Origin: a virus
IMG/VR virus record: IMGVR_UViG_3300027907_000030
Location: 1-37,352 of that record
Reading direction: 5' to 3' (one strand)
Length of the DNA: 37,352 bases
Below the pieces are notes generated by a model, which saw only the letters and a program-made list of their open reading frames with translations, was not told where the DNA came from and ran no database searches. Position numbers and translations under genes: made by a program. Below, in pieces: positions 7,386 through 17,198 of this stretch. Numbering within the stretch: the stretch's first letter is position 1; the number at the start of each line of letters is the position of its first letter.

Positions 7386-10300
7386 CCTGTTCTTGTGCTG
7401 CCTTATAGCGCATGATAGGCGATTGTGCGATAGATGGATCAGTACCGATCGTCATGGCTTCGTGACGAGAACGCTCTAGGCGGCGTTGTTCTTCTAGTTG
7501 TTTATATGGTCCAGTGAATAGCGCCTTATGAACATGTGCTATGATGACACGGACATCGGGATCGGCAACAGACGCACCGACGACAGCACCCGGAGCAACG
7601 TCAGTCTTCTCTAGTACGTTGGGTTTAGCGTGAGGCTGTAATGCCCTCCTAACTCCAGCTTCAGCGGGCATCTGTGCTTCAATGCTCTTTCTAAGGATGT
7701 CGAAGTCTTTAGCTCGCTTCTCCGCTATAGGAGTGTAGATGTAGCGACGGTTGGCATCGGGCCAGAGATGAGAGACACCCGGAGTTTGTAGTGCGATTGA
7801 AGTGCCGAGCTTCTGTGTACCGGCAACAATGCCCTTCTCTATAGTGCCACCCGGAGCGCGGGCATGGATGTCGCCAACGTTAGCGGCTTCGAGAACGGTA
7901 CCAATAGTCGTACCCATAAGTCCGGTGATCGCGTCATACCACGCATGAGGAATACGAGATTGCGGAGACATCATATCTTTATTCACACCGGCGAATTGCG
8001 GTTGGCGGATGTCTGTAACGGGTGATGATCCTCCTAACAACTTCCCAGGTTCGGCCTTCTTGCCATATGCGCCTAAGATAGATTGAGCGATAGGCGGTGT
8101 TGCGAGACCGAAGACCTGATCTCGTGCGTGCTCCATGTCATCGCCAAGAGACGGAGGAATGACGACATCAGGATTCTTAACGAGGCCGAGTGCGCGTGCT
8201 CCATGAATGAAGGGGAGAATGAAGAGCATCATCTCTGGCGGTACGGGGACGAGAATGTTTTCTTGTTCGGGCGTTCCTTGTGGAATGTTCATGCCTGCTT
8301 GACGTGCGAGATAACGGAATGGATCTGGAAATGGTACATTCTTTATTCGTGTCTCGTTAGGTAGTTGATTGAAGTACCAATCGTTGCTCTCTTTATCTTT
8401 ACCTACTTGGTTATAGGCCCATGCGGCTACGAGGCCAAAGGACATGAGACGAGTGATGTTCTCTACGGGTGCCTCCTTGATGCGTTGCTTTAAATAGCGA
8501 AGAGCTTGGATATTAGGATTAAACCACGGCATCATAGAGACGATTCGTTGTATCCACGGATTACCACTAATGCGGGCCATATCACCACCGACTATTCTAG
8601 CTTGATCGGCAATGAATGCTTCACTCATATACTTAGCTTGCTGGCGTCCTTTAGCTATCTCACGTTTATAGAGTTTTAAGTTCTGCGATAGGGCCATCTG
8701 CTTAGGGACATCTAACCACACCTGTAACATTGATAAGTAGTTATTGGCCCCCGACTTCCACGCGGGACGCTTCTGTGTGATTGAGTTGATGTTACGTATC
8801 AGCGTCAACACATCATCACTGGCATTGGCGACGTGACCTGCCTTCATTGTCTTAGTGAGATTGGTCATAGAGGCATCGTAGGCTTTAGACATAGCCTGAG
8901 CGACGCCACCTAGTAATTGCTGTGCTCCCGGTATCTTCCCTATACCTGTATTCTTAGCGAGATCTACCTCAATCTTTTTAGCGAGTATATTCCCGAAGAA
9001 TTCTGAGGCGGTCGATTTGATAAGGTAGTATGGATAGGAAGCGAAGACGTTGATAGCTGCTTCTGGTCCTGCTAATAGAGCACTAATGATACGAGCTTTA
9101 GGACTGCCCATACCGAATGTGCGATGAGCCAAATAACTGATGGGTCCGTAAGCCATGCTCTTATGACGGAGTAAGGAACCAGCAATGATATCATAGACGT
9201 TACTGACTAAGAGGCCAAATTTCGGATTACCCGCTCCCGTAGTCCATGAGGTTAGTACTTTACGGGACTCATTAAGGATGGGCACAACTGCTGCTGGAGC
9301 GAACTTAAGTGCTTCTTGAATATGCTTCTCGTTATGTCTGACTAATACGAGACTGCCGTTCTCCCCTCTGTATGCGTAGTGGAAACCCTCATTATTGTTA
9401 GCGGTCTTGTTGACCTTACTCTCCACCCACTTAATGTTCTGAGGTATCTCGTTCTCTGGTATTGTCTTAACGATATCGAGATACTTCTTATTAGCGTTGC
9501 CCGGTGAGTTCATCATCATTTCAGTGTAGTCACGCATCGCTCTGTTTTGAGAGGCTGCCTGACGAACACGAAGGTCCATGTGGGCTAGTTCTTGGAACGG
9601 ATCGCGAGGATTGTTGATGCGAGGATGTGGTTCGAAGCCGGGAGCAGGAGTGTAACGCGATTCGCCTTTAGTATTGACGTAGCCCTTTCTTACACGTTCG
9701 CGATTGGCAGCACGATAGAGACTAAGGACGGCAGCAGGATCGCTATTGGCGATGTGGGGACTCTCCACCATCTGCTTCTCTACCCAATGCTGCCCTCTCT
9801 CTATCCATGTCTTCTGTGCTAATGGATTATCGGTAAGGTGATAGTTACCTTTACGGACATCTAGCTTCGCGCGTGCAGCTTCTGCCGCAGACATCGCGCC
9901 GCTTGAAGCCGCCTCATCAAATGTAGTATCGAAGAGACGCTGTATCTGTCCTTCTACGTTACGGATGCGAGGATCGTTTCTAGATTGTGCGAGACGAGCA
10001 CGCACAGTAGCGGCGTCATCGTTCATAATAGAGTGACGGAGATTAGGATCAGTATCGGCTATGCGGGCTTGTCGCTCCATTTGGAGTTCGCCCGCTTTAG
10101 TTTGTAGCTCTTGAATACGTGCTGCTGTAGCTCGCCCTCTCGGTCCTGTAGCTTTTTGTAGATCGGCCAATGTTTCATTAAGTTCATTAGTAGTACGGGC
10201 TAATGCTTCCGTATCGCCCCATGAACGATACGTATCTGCGAAATGTTGTGAGGCTTTGTTAATAAAGGTTGGATCTTCTCTGGCGAATTGCTCTACGACG

Positions 10301-11454
10301 GGAGCCACTTTCTGCTGCATAAAGATGTCGTGGTCGGCTTTAGCCATACCTCGAGCATTGCGTGCAGTGTCCGTCATGAAAGAAGTAAGTTCGTCGTCAG
10401 TTAGTCCGACTCCTTTACCCATTACTCTAAAGGGTTCAATGTCGCTACCTAAGTTGGCAGCATTCATCTTAATCGGATTAACAGTAGGAGTAACCGCCTG
10501 TTGCATCGTTTGTACGGTTGGTCCCGCAGATACAGGTTTGATCTTTGGAGAGATAACGTTAGCGAGACGACGTGCAGCAAGACCGGCCATGATGGTGCCA
10601 ATGACGCCAGTAGCACCTATTCTTGTAACATCTGCCGAGCCATCATCTTGAGTATAGAAGTCTTTAACACTGTTAACTGTATCGGCGACAACAGAAGGCT
10701 CACCTTTATACGCCCTAGAGGCTTGATCAACTGCTGCTGGGATTGCAATGTTTGCTCCCACTCTCGCTGCGACTCCTGTTGCTGTAGCTCCGGGGGGAAT
10801 AATGGTAACTGGTGTGACTGCTTCTGCGACATTGAGACCTATTCTCCCTGCTTTAGTAGCAGCAATTGATGCTAATCCTCTACCAAAGGCACCAGTACCG
10901 CTAGTGATCGCTCCAATACCGCGAGTCGGAGCAGCACTACCAGCAATGTTCATTAATGTATCGGCTTGTGTACGTTCAGGAGGGAGGCGAGGATCACCGA
11001 AGAATTCGTTAGTACCTTGTCCCCACCTACGAGCGAATGCCATTCCCTGTCGATAGAATGGAGTAGTCTCTTCGTAGTAGCGTTTAGAGTGTTTCTGTAT
11101 TTCGTCGAAACGTTGTTGTATCTCTTCAGGAGATGCGTTAGGACGAGCCCGCTTTACGTCGTCCATGACCTTCTGATTATATTCGGCAAGTTTCTGTTCA
11201 CCACCTTCTGGATCGAGCAAGTGTTGTGCGAAACCTTTAGGAGCTTCCCCACTAGCAGGAGGACGAACACGCTCCATTAAATAGTCAGTACCCGCGGCCC
11301 CCAATCCCCACAGACCAGCAAACGAACCCGGTGTATCTGCGAAGCCAATAGCACCCTGTCGTGCCATCCACTTAAGATAGCCCTCGTCGGGACCACGCGC
11401 CTCTCCTGTATCCTTTCCTTCCTTATCGCGAATGATGATTTTATCTTCAGCCAT
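7204..11454 (-). CDS. Giant internal virion / DNA-ejection protein (1416 aa)
   Basis: This is the last and largest leftward gene, in the place where T7-like phages put the giant ejected core protein (gp16). The N-terminus is soluble and charged, then a Gly/Ala-rich, weakly hydrophobic segment (about 165-300) could insert in a membrane. A coiled-coil-like stretch follows (about 420-480). Around residues 900-1080 is a region ending MMPWFNPNIQALRYLKQRI, which resembles the LPD38 polyvalent-protein domain and similar modules of large phage ejection proteins. The C-terminus KFESKYGELTPENLAKVIH looks genuine. No lysozyme motif is visible; the transglycosylase is a separate gene. The ATG follows the upstream TAA by 2 nt with no clear ribosome site, so coupling is likely. 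The function is inferred from size and order. Confidence 0.65.
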   Translation of the reverse strand: MAEDKIIIRDKEGKDTGEARGPDEGYLKWMARQGAIGFADTPGSFAGLWGLGAAGTDYLMERVRPPASGEAPKGFAQHLLDPEGGEQKLAEYNQKVMDDVKRARPNASPEEIQQRFDEIQKHSKRYYEETTPFYRQGMAFARRWGQGTNEFFGDPRLPPERTQADTLMNIAGSAAPTRGIGAITSGTGAFGRGLASIAATKAGRIGLNVAEAVTPVTIIPPGATATGVAARVGANIAIPAAVDQASRAYKGEPSVVADTVNSVKDFYTQDDGSADVTRIGATGVIGTIMAGLAARRLANVISPKIKPVSAGPTVQTMQQAVTPTVNPIKMNAANLGSDIEPFRVMGKGVGLTDDELTSFMTDTARNARGMAKADHDIFMQQKVAPVVEQFAREDPTFINKASQHFADTYRSWGDTEALARTTNELNETLADLQKATGPRGRATAARIQELQTKAGELQMERQARIADTDPNLRHSIMNDDAATVRARLAQSRNDPRIRNVEGQIQRLFDTTFDEAASSGAMSAAEAARAKLDVRKGNYHLTDNPLAQKTWIERGQHWVEKQMVESPHIANSDPAAVLSLYRAANRERVRKGYVNTKGESRYTPAPGFEPHPRINNPRDPFQELAHMDLRVRQAASQNRAMRDYTEMMMNSPGNANKKYLDIVKTIPENEIPQNIKWVESKVNKTANNNEGFHYAYRGENGSLVLVRHNEKHIQEALKFAPAAVVPILNESRKVLTSWTTGAGNPKFGLLVSNVYDIIAGSLLRHKSMAYGPISYLAHRTFGMGSPKARIISALLAGPEAAINVFASYPYYLIKSTASEFFGNILAKKIEVDLAKNTGIGKIPGAQQLLGGVAQAMSKAYDASMTNLTKTMKAGHVANASDDVLTLIRNINSITQKRPAWKSGANNYLSMLQVWLDVPKQMALSQNLKLYKREIAKGRQQAKYMSEAFIADQARIVGGDMARISGNPWIQRIVSMMPWFNPNIQALRYLKQRIKEAPVENITRLMSFGLVAAWAYNQVGKDKESNDWYFNQLPNETRIKNVPFPDPFRYLARQAGMNIPQGTPEQENILVPVPPEMMLFILPFIHGARALGLVKNPDVVIPPSLGDDMEHARDQVFGLATPPIAQSILGAYGKKAEPGKLLGGSSPVTDIRQPQFAGVNKDMMSPQSRIPHAWYDAITGLMGTTIGTVLEAANVGDIHARAPGGTIEKGIVAGTQKLGTSIALQTPGVSHLWPDANRRYIYTPIAEKRAKDFDILRKSIEAQMPAEAGVRRALQPHAKPNVLEKTDVAPGAVVGASVADPDVRVIIAHVHKALFTGPYKQLEEQRRLERSRHEAMTIGTDPSIAQSPIMRYKAAQEQAKKVVALDRQLYTIYQDQWKQVKTSPSGKKFESKYGELTPENLAKVIHQSAREGGDQTPR

Positions 11455-11456
11455 TA

Positions 11457-11987
11457 TTAATAGCCATCAGGATTTGGGTTACTGACTGTAGGCGTCTCAG
11501 GATTAGGAGATAGTGGTGATGGATACTTAATAGGAGCAACTTCTTGGCCGATTGGTACAAATATCTTGTGTGGTCCCATAGTAACCAACTCATGTGTCTT
11601 AGCAATATCCATCGGATTTGGTACACCGATGCCCATCTCTTTCGCCGTTGCTTGATCAGCAGGAAACGAACCACGCGGGAAGCGGAAGTTCTTCTCGGCT
11701 GCTTGCTTAGTGATTTGCCATTGCCTAAGTCGCTCTGCAACGCGAGCATTCTGTCCAGCTTGTGATGCACTAGCAATACCTTCACGCGATCTACGATCAA
11801 GCTCGCCTTCTTTAGCTCGTTCTGCTCTAGTCATCTCTTGTATTAAGAGACGATTCTTCATCTCTTCTCTAGAGAGTTGATGCTTGGATGCGTCTGCTGC
11901 ATACAACTCAGCCCATGAATAGGGATCACGTTGCGGACCCATCGCTTTGACGAGTGCGAGTGGATCAAAACTGCTGTCGCCAGCCAT
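11457..11987 (-). CDS. Hypothetical internal-virion cluster protein (176 aa)
   Basis: No family is recognised. Residues 35-95 are helical and charged (REEMKNRLLIQEMTRAERA and onward), resembling the coiled coils of small internal core proteins; the C-terminus is Pro/Asn-rich (PLSPNPETPTVSNPNPDGY). AGGAG sits 7 nt before the ATG on the minus strand, and the start overlaps the preceding stop as TAATG. It lies between a 339-aa Gly-rich protein and the 1416-aa giant, matching the position of an internal core protein. There is no signal peptide or membrane segment. Confidence 0.6.
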   Translation of the reverse strand: MAGDSSFDPLALVKAMGPQRDPYSWAELYAADASKHQLSREEMKNRLLIQEMTRAERAKEGELDRRSREGIASASQAGQNARVAERLRQWQITKQAAEKNFRFPRGSFPADQATAKEMGIGVPNPMDIAKTHELVTMGPHKIFVPIGQEVAPIKYPSPLSPNPETPTVSNPNPDGY

Positions 11988-13000
11988 TATGGTGCTCCTG
12001 CGAATGAGCCACTGCTACGACGATTACGTTCATCGTCGCTCATCTGATCGAATAGATTATAGCCACCACCACCCTCAGAGAACATGTTACGCTGGCCCGA
12101 CATATTACGCATGAAGCCTTGACCTGCTGCACCGATAGCACCAGCGAGGTTAGCGTAGCCATAATTGGGTGCTTGATATGGCAACCGTCCCCCTTCCATC
12201 ATCGCAGCTTTAAGTCCGCCACTCTGATCACGAGATGCCATCTGTGATAGACCGCCAGAGTCGATAGGTGTTGGTGAGAACGATGCCTCTGGAGAAGCTG
12301 AAGCACGAGTTGCAAATAGATTATACAAGTTAGCTTCCATCTTATTCTCTTGATCCGCTAGTTGTGGAGCAAGAGATAAGGCTTGTGTTCTGGCTGCTCC
12401 ACCGATATTGCCCAACTCCTTACCACGTTGTCGAGCAATCTCAGAGAGGATGCCACTAGGATTACTGCCAGTCCTTAGAGCTTGTCGAGAAGCTATCTTC
12501 GCCGTATCATCGAAGGCGCGATTAGTACCCGTACCTTGAGCATTAGTGATAAGATGCTCCAACTCTGTAGCAGTTGGAGTTGTAGTGTGCTTCATCTCAT
12601 CGAACAGTGCTCGAGCTTTATCGCGTTCCTGTATCTGTTGATTAACGTTATACTGCATCTGACGACGCTTAGTGGCAACGTCGCCAAACTGCGCCATCTT
12701 CTCAGCATCTTCGCGCTGCATTAACGCTTTAGTAGCGGGGGCGGCCTCCTGAACCCAACCTTGTCCCGGTACGAAGCGAGTAGTGTTACCTTTAATGTCC
12801 GTCATACCGAGGTCTTGCTTAGACTCGATACGACTTGCCTCTATACGTGCTTGATATCGTTCACGTTCCCTCGCGTAGTAATTCATCAACGCGATGGACC
12901 AGTTCGTATTAGCAGTGTATTTCTGTGCGTCAGCGGCAATAGACGCACCAACGATGCTGCCTACAGCACCAAACGCGCCGCCTAACATACCGCCCATCAT
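11987..13000 (-). CDS. Putative internal virion protein with Gly-rich N-terminus
   Basis: The N-terminus (MMGGMLGGAFGAVGSIVGAS) is a glycine-zipper-like hydrophobic stretch, common in phage internal proteins that act at membranes during DNA ejection. The middle (about 45-150) is long, helical and Gln/Arg/Glu-rich. The end is Gly/Ser/Asn-rich and finishes MSDDERNRRSSGSFAGAP, closely like the tail of the next gene. An ATG at 13006 also exists, but AAGG abuts it directly; the ATG at 13000 has that AAGG 6 nt upstream and is preferred. It follows the 369-aa gene with a 2-nt gap from the stop to the upper ATG. Function by position only. Confidence 0.6.
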   Translation of the reverse strand: MMGGMLGGAFGAVGSIVGASIAADAQKYTANTNWSIALMNYYARERERYQARIEASRIESKQDLGMTDIKGNTTRFVPGQGWVQEAAPATKALMQREDAEKMAQFGDVATKRRQMQYNVNQQIQERDKARALFDEMKHTTTPTATELEHLITNAQGTGTNRAFDDTAKIASRQALRTGSNPSGILSEIARQRGKELGNIGGAARTQALSLAPQLADQENKMEANLYNLFATRASASPEASFSPTPIDSGGLSQMASRDQSGGLKAAMMEGGRLPYQAPNYGYANLAGAIGAAGQGFMRNMSGQRNMFSEGGGGYNLFDQMSDDERNRRSSGSFAGAP

Positions 13001-13008
13001 TTCCATCC

Positions 13009-14109
13009 TTAGAACGCTCCTACGCTGCCCGCAGTTCGACGCTTCTCTTCTTCACTCATAGCGTCTTGCAATGAAGCAGCGCCGGGATTAATCGCGCCTT
13101 GAGCCTTACCACCCTTAGCAATGAATGCTTCTGGATCGAAGAATTCAGTAGAGCCAAAGGCGTTACGCAACTTGCCTTCCAGTCCCCCAGTGAAAGCAGA
13201 GGCGCCAGACTTAATCTTACTAGTATAAGAAGTAGGATCATATTGATCACCGAAGTCCCAATTCGTTATACCTTGGCGAGCCTGCTTGTCGATGTCCTTA
13301 AGGGATTGCCGTCCGGTTTCCAGAACGCCCATTCCCATCTCATTACCGCGAGCAATCGCACCCGCACGTTGGTTCTGTAGAGCGGTACTAGCAGTGTTAA
13401 AGCCGACGTCATTCAAAGTACCGCGAGCCTTAGCACGATTGAGATAGTCGGAAGCCTCGTTGTACTGACCACCAACGATCGCTTCAATGAGAGCATCGTC
13501 AGCGGTGTCTGGGATGTAAGTGGATTCGAAACCGGTAGGTACTTCTGCTTCGTAACCACGAGTCAACTTACTACGGTTCTGTGTTCGGATATCTCCGAGA
13601 GTGTTTTCCCACAAGTCCGTCCCGAGATATGTACCGGGGCTAGGATCGAGATTCGGGATGTTACCCTTGGCCTTATTAAGTGCGTTCTCGTAAGCACTCA
13701 TAATACCGTAGTCGTCGTTGACGCCCATAGTGCGGAGTTTGTTGGCACCATAGTCCTTAGCGAGTGAGTAAGCGCCGCCAACACGAGACTGGAAGTCAGC
13801 AGTATCGCGAGTAAGTTTATCTGCTGCTTGTTGATCAGCGAGAGCTTTAGCGTCTGCTGCGATCTTGGCTCGATGGTCTTCCAAGTCCATCTGAGCTTTA
13901 GCTTCAGCCTGCGGATCGGGAGGCGGCGGTGATTGCGGCTGTCCCCCGCCACCACTTCCTGCGTTCAACACCTCACCATCATCATCACGAACGCTAGGCT
14001 CTCTACGATCCCGATAATCATTAGGATGACTACGAGGATCATCGTATAGAGGTTCACTCTCTTCGTCCTTACGACGCTTGACCTGATCGATCATCCATGC
14101 TGGCAGCAT
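13009..14109 (-). CDS. Putative internal virion protein (366 aa)
   Basis: The protein has an acidic, basic and Pro/Gly-rich N-terminal 80 residues likely disordered, a helical Ala/Gln/Lys-rich segment (about 70-110), then a mixed domain, and ends MSEEEKRRTAGSVGAF, a tail shared with the neighbour. ATG 14118 is in frame but its AAAGG abuts it; ATG 14109 (MLPAWMIDQ) has the same AAAGG 9 nt upstream and is preferred. The first about 40 nt overlap the 3' end of the GNAT gene. The place after tail fibre and acetyltransferase genes and before three similar proteins suggests part of the internal core or ejection apparatus. No known domain is recognised. Confidence 0.6.
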   Translation of the reverse strand: MLPAWMIDQVKRRKDEESEPLYDDPRSHPNDYRDRREPSVRDDDGEVLNAGSGGGGQPQSPPPPDPQAEAKAQMDLEDHRAKIAADAKALADQQAADKLTRDTADFQSRVGGAYSLAKDYGANKLRTMGVNDDYGIMSAYENALNKAKGNIPNLDPSPGTYLGTDLWENTLGDIRTQNRSKLTRGYEAEVPTGFESTYIPDTADDALIEAIVGGQYNEASDYLNRAKARGTLNDVGFNTASTALQNQRAGAIARGNEMGMGVLETGRQSLKDIDKQARQGITNWDFGDQYDPTSYTSKIKSGASAFTGGLEGKLRNAFGSTEFFDPEAFIAKGGKAQGAINPGAASLQDAMSEEEKRRTAGSVGAF

Positions 14110-14650
14110 TGTTGACATCCTTTACAAAATACGCTCCAGCCTCTCTGAAGCCGAGCTTTTGAGACATCTTAGCGAAGAGACGAACTTGCTTATCAGAGTG
14201 CTTATCGCGAATGATATCTACGATAAAGCGAACACAGCCTCGTAAAGCGCCCCATTGCAGGAACTGCTTTAGTAATAGGAAGGCAACAGGGCTACCCCTG
14301 TATTGTTTGTCTACATACCACACACTACTAATGGCGAACTTGTCGGTGGAGATGAAGAAGCTATTCACATAACCGATGAAGAACCCGACAGGCTCACCTT
14401 CTCTGTATGCTGCCCATCCATTATATGTCATACGTTCGGGGTCACTCATCTTATAATCAGCATGTCTAAGAATAGCTTTCATATCGAAGTCTTGATGGGG
14501 GACAAGTTCTTGATGAGCCTTTCTAAAGAGAGGTTCTAATACGTATAAGTCATCTTTAGTTAGCATTTCGCGAATGTCGTACCACGACCCTGCACGCTTG
14601 AGGCGTTCAAGACGACGCTGTTTGTGACTAACTTCATTTTGCTGTAGCAA
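14069..14650 (-). CDS. GNAT family N-acetyltransferase, TTG start
   Basis: The 193-residue protein has a GNAT outline: an initial strand YDIREML, helix DDLYVLEPLFRKAHQELV, strand GWAAYREGEPVGFFIGYV, the acetyl-CoA motif region ISSVWYVDKQYRGSPVAFLL (108-126, with the R-G-x-x-x-A turn), and the C-terminal MSQKLGFREAGAYFVKDV. Such enzymes transfer acetyl from acetyl-CoA to an amine; the substrate is unknown. Homologous small GNATs beside tail genes are known in podoviruses. The only ATG in frame would delete the first strand. A TTG at 14650 has GGAGG 6 nt upstream and keeps that strand, so I choose it. The gene starts within the last 17 nt of the fibre gene and overlaps the next gene. Confidence 0.8.
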   Translation of the reverse strand: MLQQNEVSHKQRRLERLKRAGSWYDIREMLTKDDLYVLEPLFRKAHQELVPHQDFDMKAILRHADYKMSDPERMTYNGWAAYREGEPVGFFIGYVNSFFISTDKFAISSVWYVDKQYRGSPVAFLLLKQFLQWGALRGCVRFIVDIIRDKHSDKQVRLFAKMSQKLGFREAGAYFVKDVNNAASMDDRSGQAS

Positions 14651-17198
14651 GTTTGGCCTCCAATGATTCGATGCGAGACATTGCTTCTTGTAGTGCTTTG
14701 GTAAGTGCAGCGATAATAGGGAATGGATCAGGAGATTGCACCATTCCCTTTTGGTCTTTCTCACCAGTTGCTGCACTCTTAACAAGCGACGATTGTAATT
14801 CGTGTGCAGAGAAACCCCATCTCTCTATACCATCGTCAGCAATAAATGGTCGGCCTTCTTTCTTCGCGGCTTCTTCTAGTTCGGGAGGCGTATACTCCCG
14901 ATGCTTATAGCTGATTGGCTTTAGTGACTTAACGCGATCCCACATGCTGTCGAGAAGTCTGATGTCCTTCTTAATACGGTAGTCGGAGACAAGGCCCATA
15001 TTGGCAACGTAGACACCACCAATACGAACAGCGAAGCCACCACTAGCGTCGCCCCAGTTGAATGTCCACGTATAAGCACCAGTATCGCCACCTATTGTGC
15101 TGTGATAACCATTAGGACAATATACAGTACCGCCGTCAATTACTTCTATGTTTGTATGAAATTTAACGTGGTTTCCAAGACCTGCTAACGTAGTGACATC
15201 AAGATGCGGATAATTTACCATGAAACGAAAATCGTAGTCGGAAGCTGAACCGATAGTCTTCATATCCATGGCTTGCGGGCCTTCAATCCAGCCCACTTTA
15301 ATGCCACCATCAGTCTGTAATCCTCCAGCGTTACCGGTACAACTCCCATTAACATTACCATTGAGCGTACCGTTAAATGTACCACTAAACGTAGGTGCGT
15401 TCACATTAGCAGCGAAACCAGTATTGCCATTAGTGTCGATGATCATACATTGACGGCCAGCACTCTCATCCCAGATACCGAAGCTGCCCCAGTTCACTGT
15501 ACCTACAGCCCAAGAGCGCACTCCTTCTACTGTGGTATAGAAACGAGCGTGCCAGTATGAAGGCACGGTACATCTTATTCCGTCAGACCAGTGAGATTGT
15601 ATGACATTAGCATCAATATTGTTACCGACGGCCAGACTAGCATCTACGGTGAGGCCACCGAATATACGAGATGATCCATTAGCAAAGTATGCGTAGTTAG
15701 CTGCACCGTTGGCGTATTGCATATAAATAGGATTACCGCCAACAGCCCTGACAAGGAGATTAGCGCCATCACTCATCATACCAGTAGTCACGTTACTACC
15801 GATAGCGATACCGCCTGAAGACTTAAGGCTGTTATTAGCAACGACGTCGTGTTGGAATACTGCATCGTTGGTAAGACGTTGTAGAGTGAGTATCGAACCA
15901 AGATAAGTGCCAGCATCGTTGTAGTGATGCCAGTTCATATCTCCACCGGGTTCACAACGAACGAGCCACCTTGCTTGTCCTCCTATCTGATACCAAAGAT
16001 CAGAGTTGTTTGCATGATTAATAGTGAGACTGGGAACGGTTAGCGGTCCCGTCATAACGTCGCCGGTAATGTCGACAACGAATGCAGTTAGATCATCGAC
16101 ATACTTTTTAGTAGCAATGTGGAGATCGGAAGTGGGAGGAGTTACCGTGATCTTACCAGTAGCACCATCGACAATAAGGGCATTAGTGCCAGTACCAGCA
16201 GACCAAATTCTAAGTGTATCCGGCGACGCATCTCCTGTACCAAGGAAGAAGCGATCAGTAACAGTAGATGTACTATAATAGGTTCCTGCACCCGGAGTAG
16301 AGTATGACCAATGACCTGTTTTAGTAAAGGTCATCGCTCCCGTCATAGTGTCGCCAGCTTTAGCTACCTTCTCCGTATCGAGTTCGTAGATAGCGTTCTG
16401 CATATTGGTAGATGAGATGCCACCAGCAGGAACGATTGGAAGCGTAGCGGCATTCGTTACAGCAACGGGTATCCACGCGCCATCTACTCCATCATAAGTG
16501 CGTCCGTAAGTGGCAGCATTAACAGGAGGTTCTTCGATGATGCCTTGAGGACCAACTTCGCCTTGTGGTCCTTGTGCACCAGTTTCGCCTATTGGACCTT
16601 GAATACCAACAGGTCCAATAGGTCCAGTTGCTCCACGCTCACCACTAACACTCAGTAACCAATCACTATGCGTACCTGACCCACTAGCGACGTCTACATC
16701 GACAGTTAGTGTATTCTCTGTATAGGAGACGATAGCACCCCACATGTAATCGACGGTAGGATTAGCGGCACTATTAATGATGATCTTCCCACCGGGATTA
16801 AAGATGCGTCCTGTCTGTGTCTGAAATACCTTAGTATCTAGACCAATAGCAACTGCCGTATTCGATGTGCCACTAAGAGCCTGAATGAAGTCGATAGCGT
16901 GCCAATAGTTAGGATGAGCAGTGCGATCCTGTGCGAATGTAGTAGGAGCGGGAGAGCTAGTGTGCTGAACGAAGCACTCGAATGCGAATGCGACATCAAC
17001 GTCGACAACGCGATCACCCACATTGTAAAGTTCGTTGTTCTTCCAGATACCCTTTAGCGAGTCCGTACCTGTCATTAGATACAAGATGGTGTCTACTGTC
17101 TTAATATTGCGATCGTAGTAGACATGCCAACCCGGAAAGTCGAATTGGGGAATCTCGAAGTCGAAGTACTTCGTCGTTTCTCGAACTGCGCCGCTCAT
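14634..17198 (-). CDS. Tail fibre with collagen-like repeat and S74 chaperone domain
   Basis: The 854-residue fibre starts with a virion-attachment region. Residues 50-103 form an aromatic module (IWKNNELYNVGDRV with a later HTS and YW) resembling small carbohydrate-binding modules and repeated in the nozzle. Residues 186-219 are 11 Gly-X-Y triplets that should trimerise as a collagen-like shaft. Repeats such as AKAGDTMTG and DLHIATKKYVDD, plus a YNDAGT module, make the shaft. The C-terminus (from S738) has SDYRIKKDI and GFSAHEL, the intramolecular chaperone auto-processing (peptidase S74) domain, with the S738-D739 and K743 dyad region present and a coiled-coil end. After trimerisation this domain normally cleaves itself off. 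GGAAGAG lies 5 nt from the ATG, which overlaps the nozzle stop as ATGA. It likely binds the host receptor. Confidence 0.9.
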   Translation of the reverse strand: MSGAVRETTKYFDFEIPQFDFPGWHVYYDRNIKTVDTILYLMTGTDSLKGIWKNNELYNVGDRVVDVDVAFAFECFVQHTSSPAPTTFAQDRTAHPNYWHAIDFIQALSGTSNTAVAIGLDTKVFQTQTGRIFNPGGKIIINSAANPTVDYMWGAIVSYTENTLTVDVDVASGSGTHSDWLLSVSGERGATGPIGPVGIQGPIGETGAQGPQGEVGPQGIIEEPPVNAATYGRTYDGVDGAWIPVAVTNAATLPIVPAGGISSTNMQNAIYELDTEKVAKAGDTMTGAMTFTKTGHWSYSTPGAGTYYSTSTVTDRFFLGTGDASPDTLRIWSAGTGTNALIVDGATGKITVTPPTSDLHIATKKYVDDLTAFVVDITGDVMTGPLTVPSLTINHANNSDLWYQIGGQARWLVRCEPGGDMNWHHYNDAGTYLGSILTLQRLTNDAVFQHDVVANNSLKSSGGIAIGSNVTTGMMSDGANLLVRAVGGNPIYMQYANGAANYAYFANGSSRIFGGLTVDASLAVGNNIDANVIQSHWSDGIRCTVPSYWHARFYTTVEGVRSWAVGTVNWGSFGIWDESAGRQCMIIDTNGNTGFAANVNAPTFSGTFNGTLNGNVNGSCTGNAGGLQTDGGIKVGWIEGPQAMDMKTIGSASDYDFRFMVNYPHLDVTTLAGLGNHVKFHTNIEVIDGGTVYCPNGYHSTIGGDTGAYTWTFNWGDASGGFAVRIGGVYVANMGLVSDYRIKKDIRLLDSMWDRVKSLKPISYKHREYTPPELEEAAKKEGRPFIADDGIERWGFSAHELQSSLVKSAATGEKDQKGMVQSPDPFPIIAALTKALQEAMSRIESLEAKLATAK

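Noticed and set aside
10256-11280. Several overlapping frames opposite the giant gene
   Set aside because: All are antisense to the N-terminal third of the 1416-aa protein and have no ribosome site or known motif; skewed codon use explains them.
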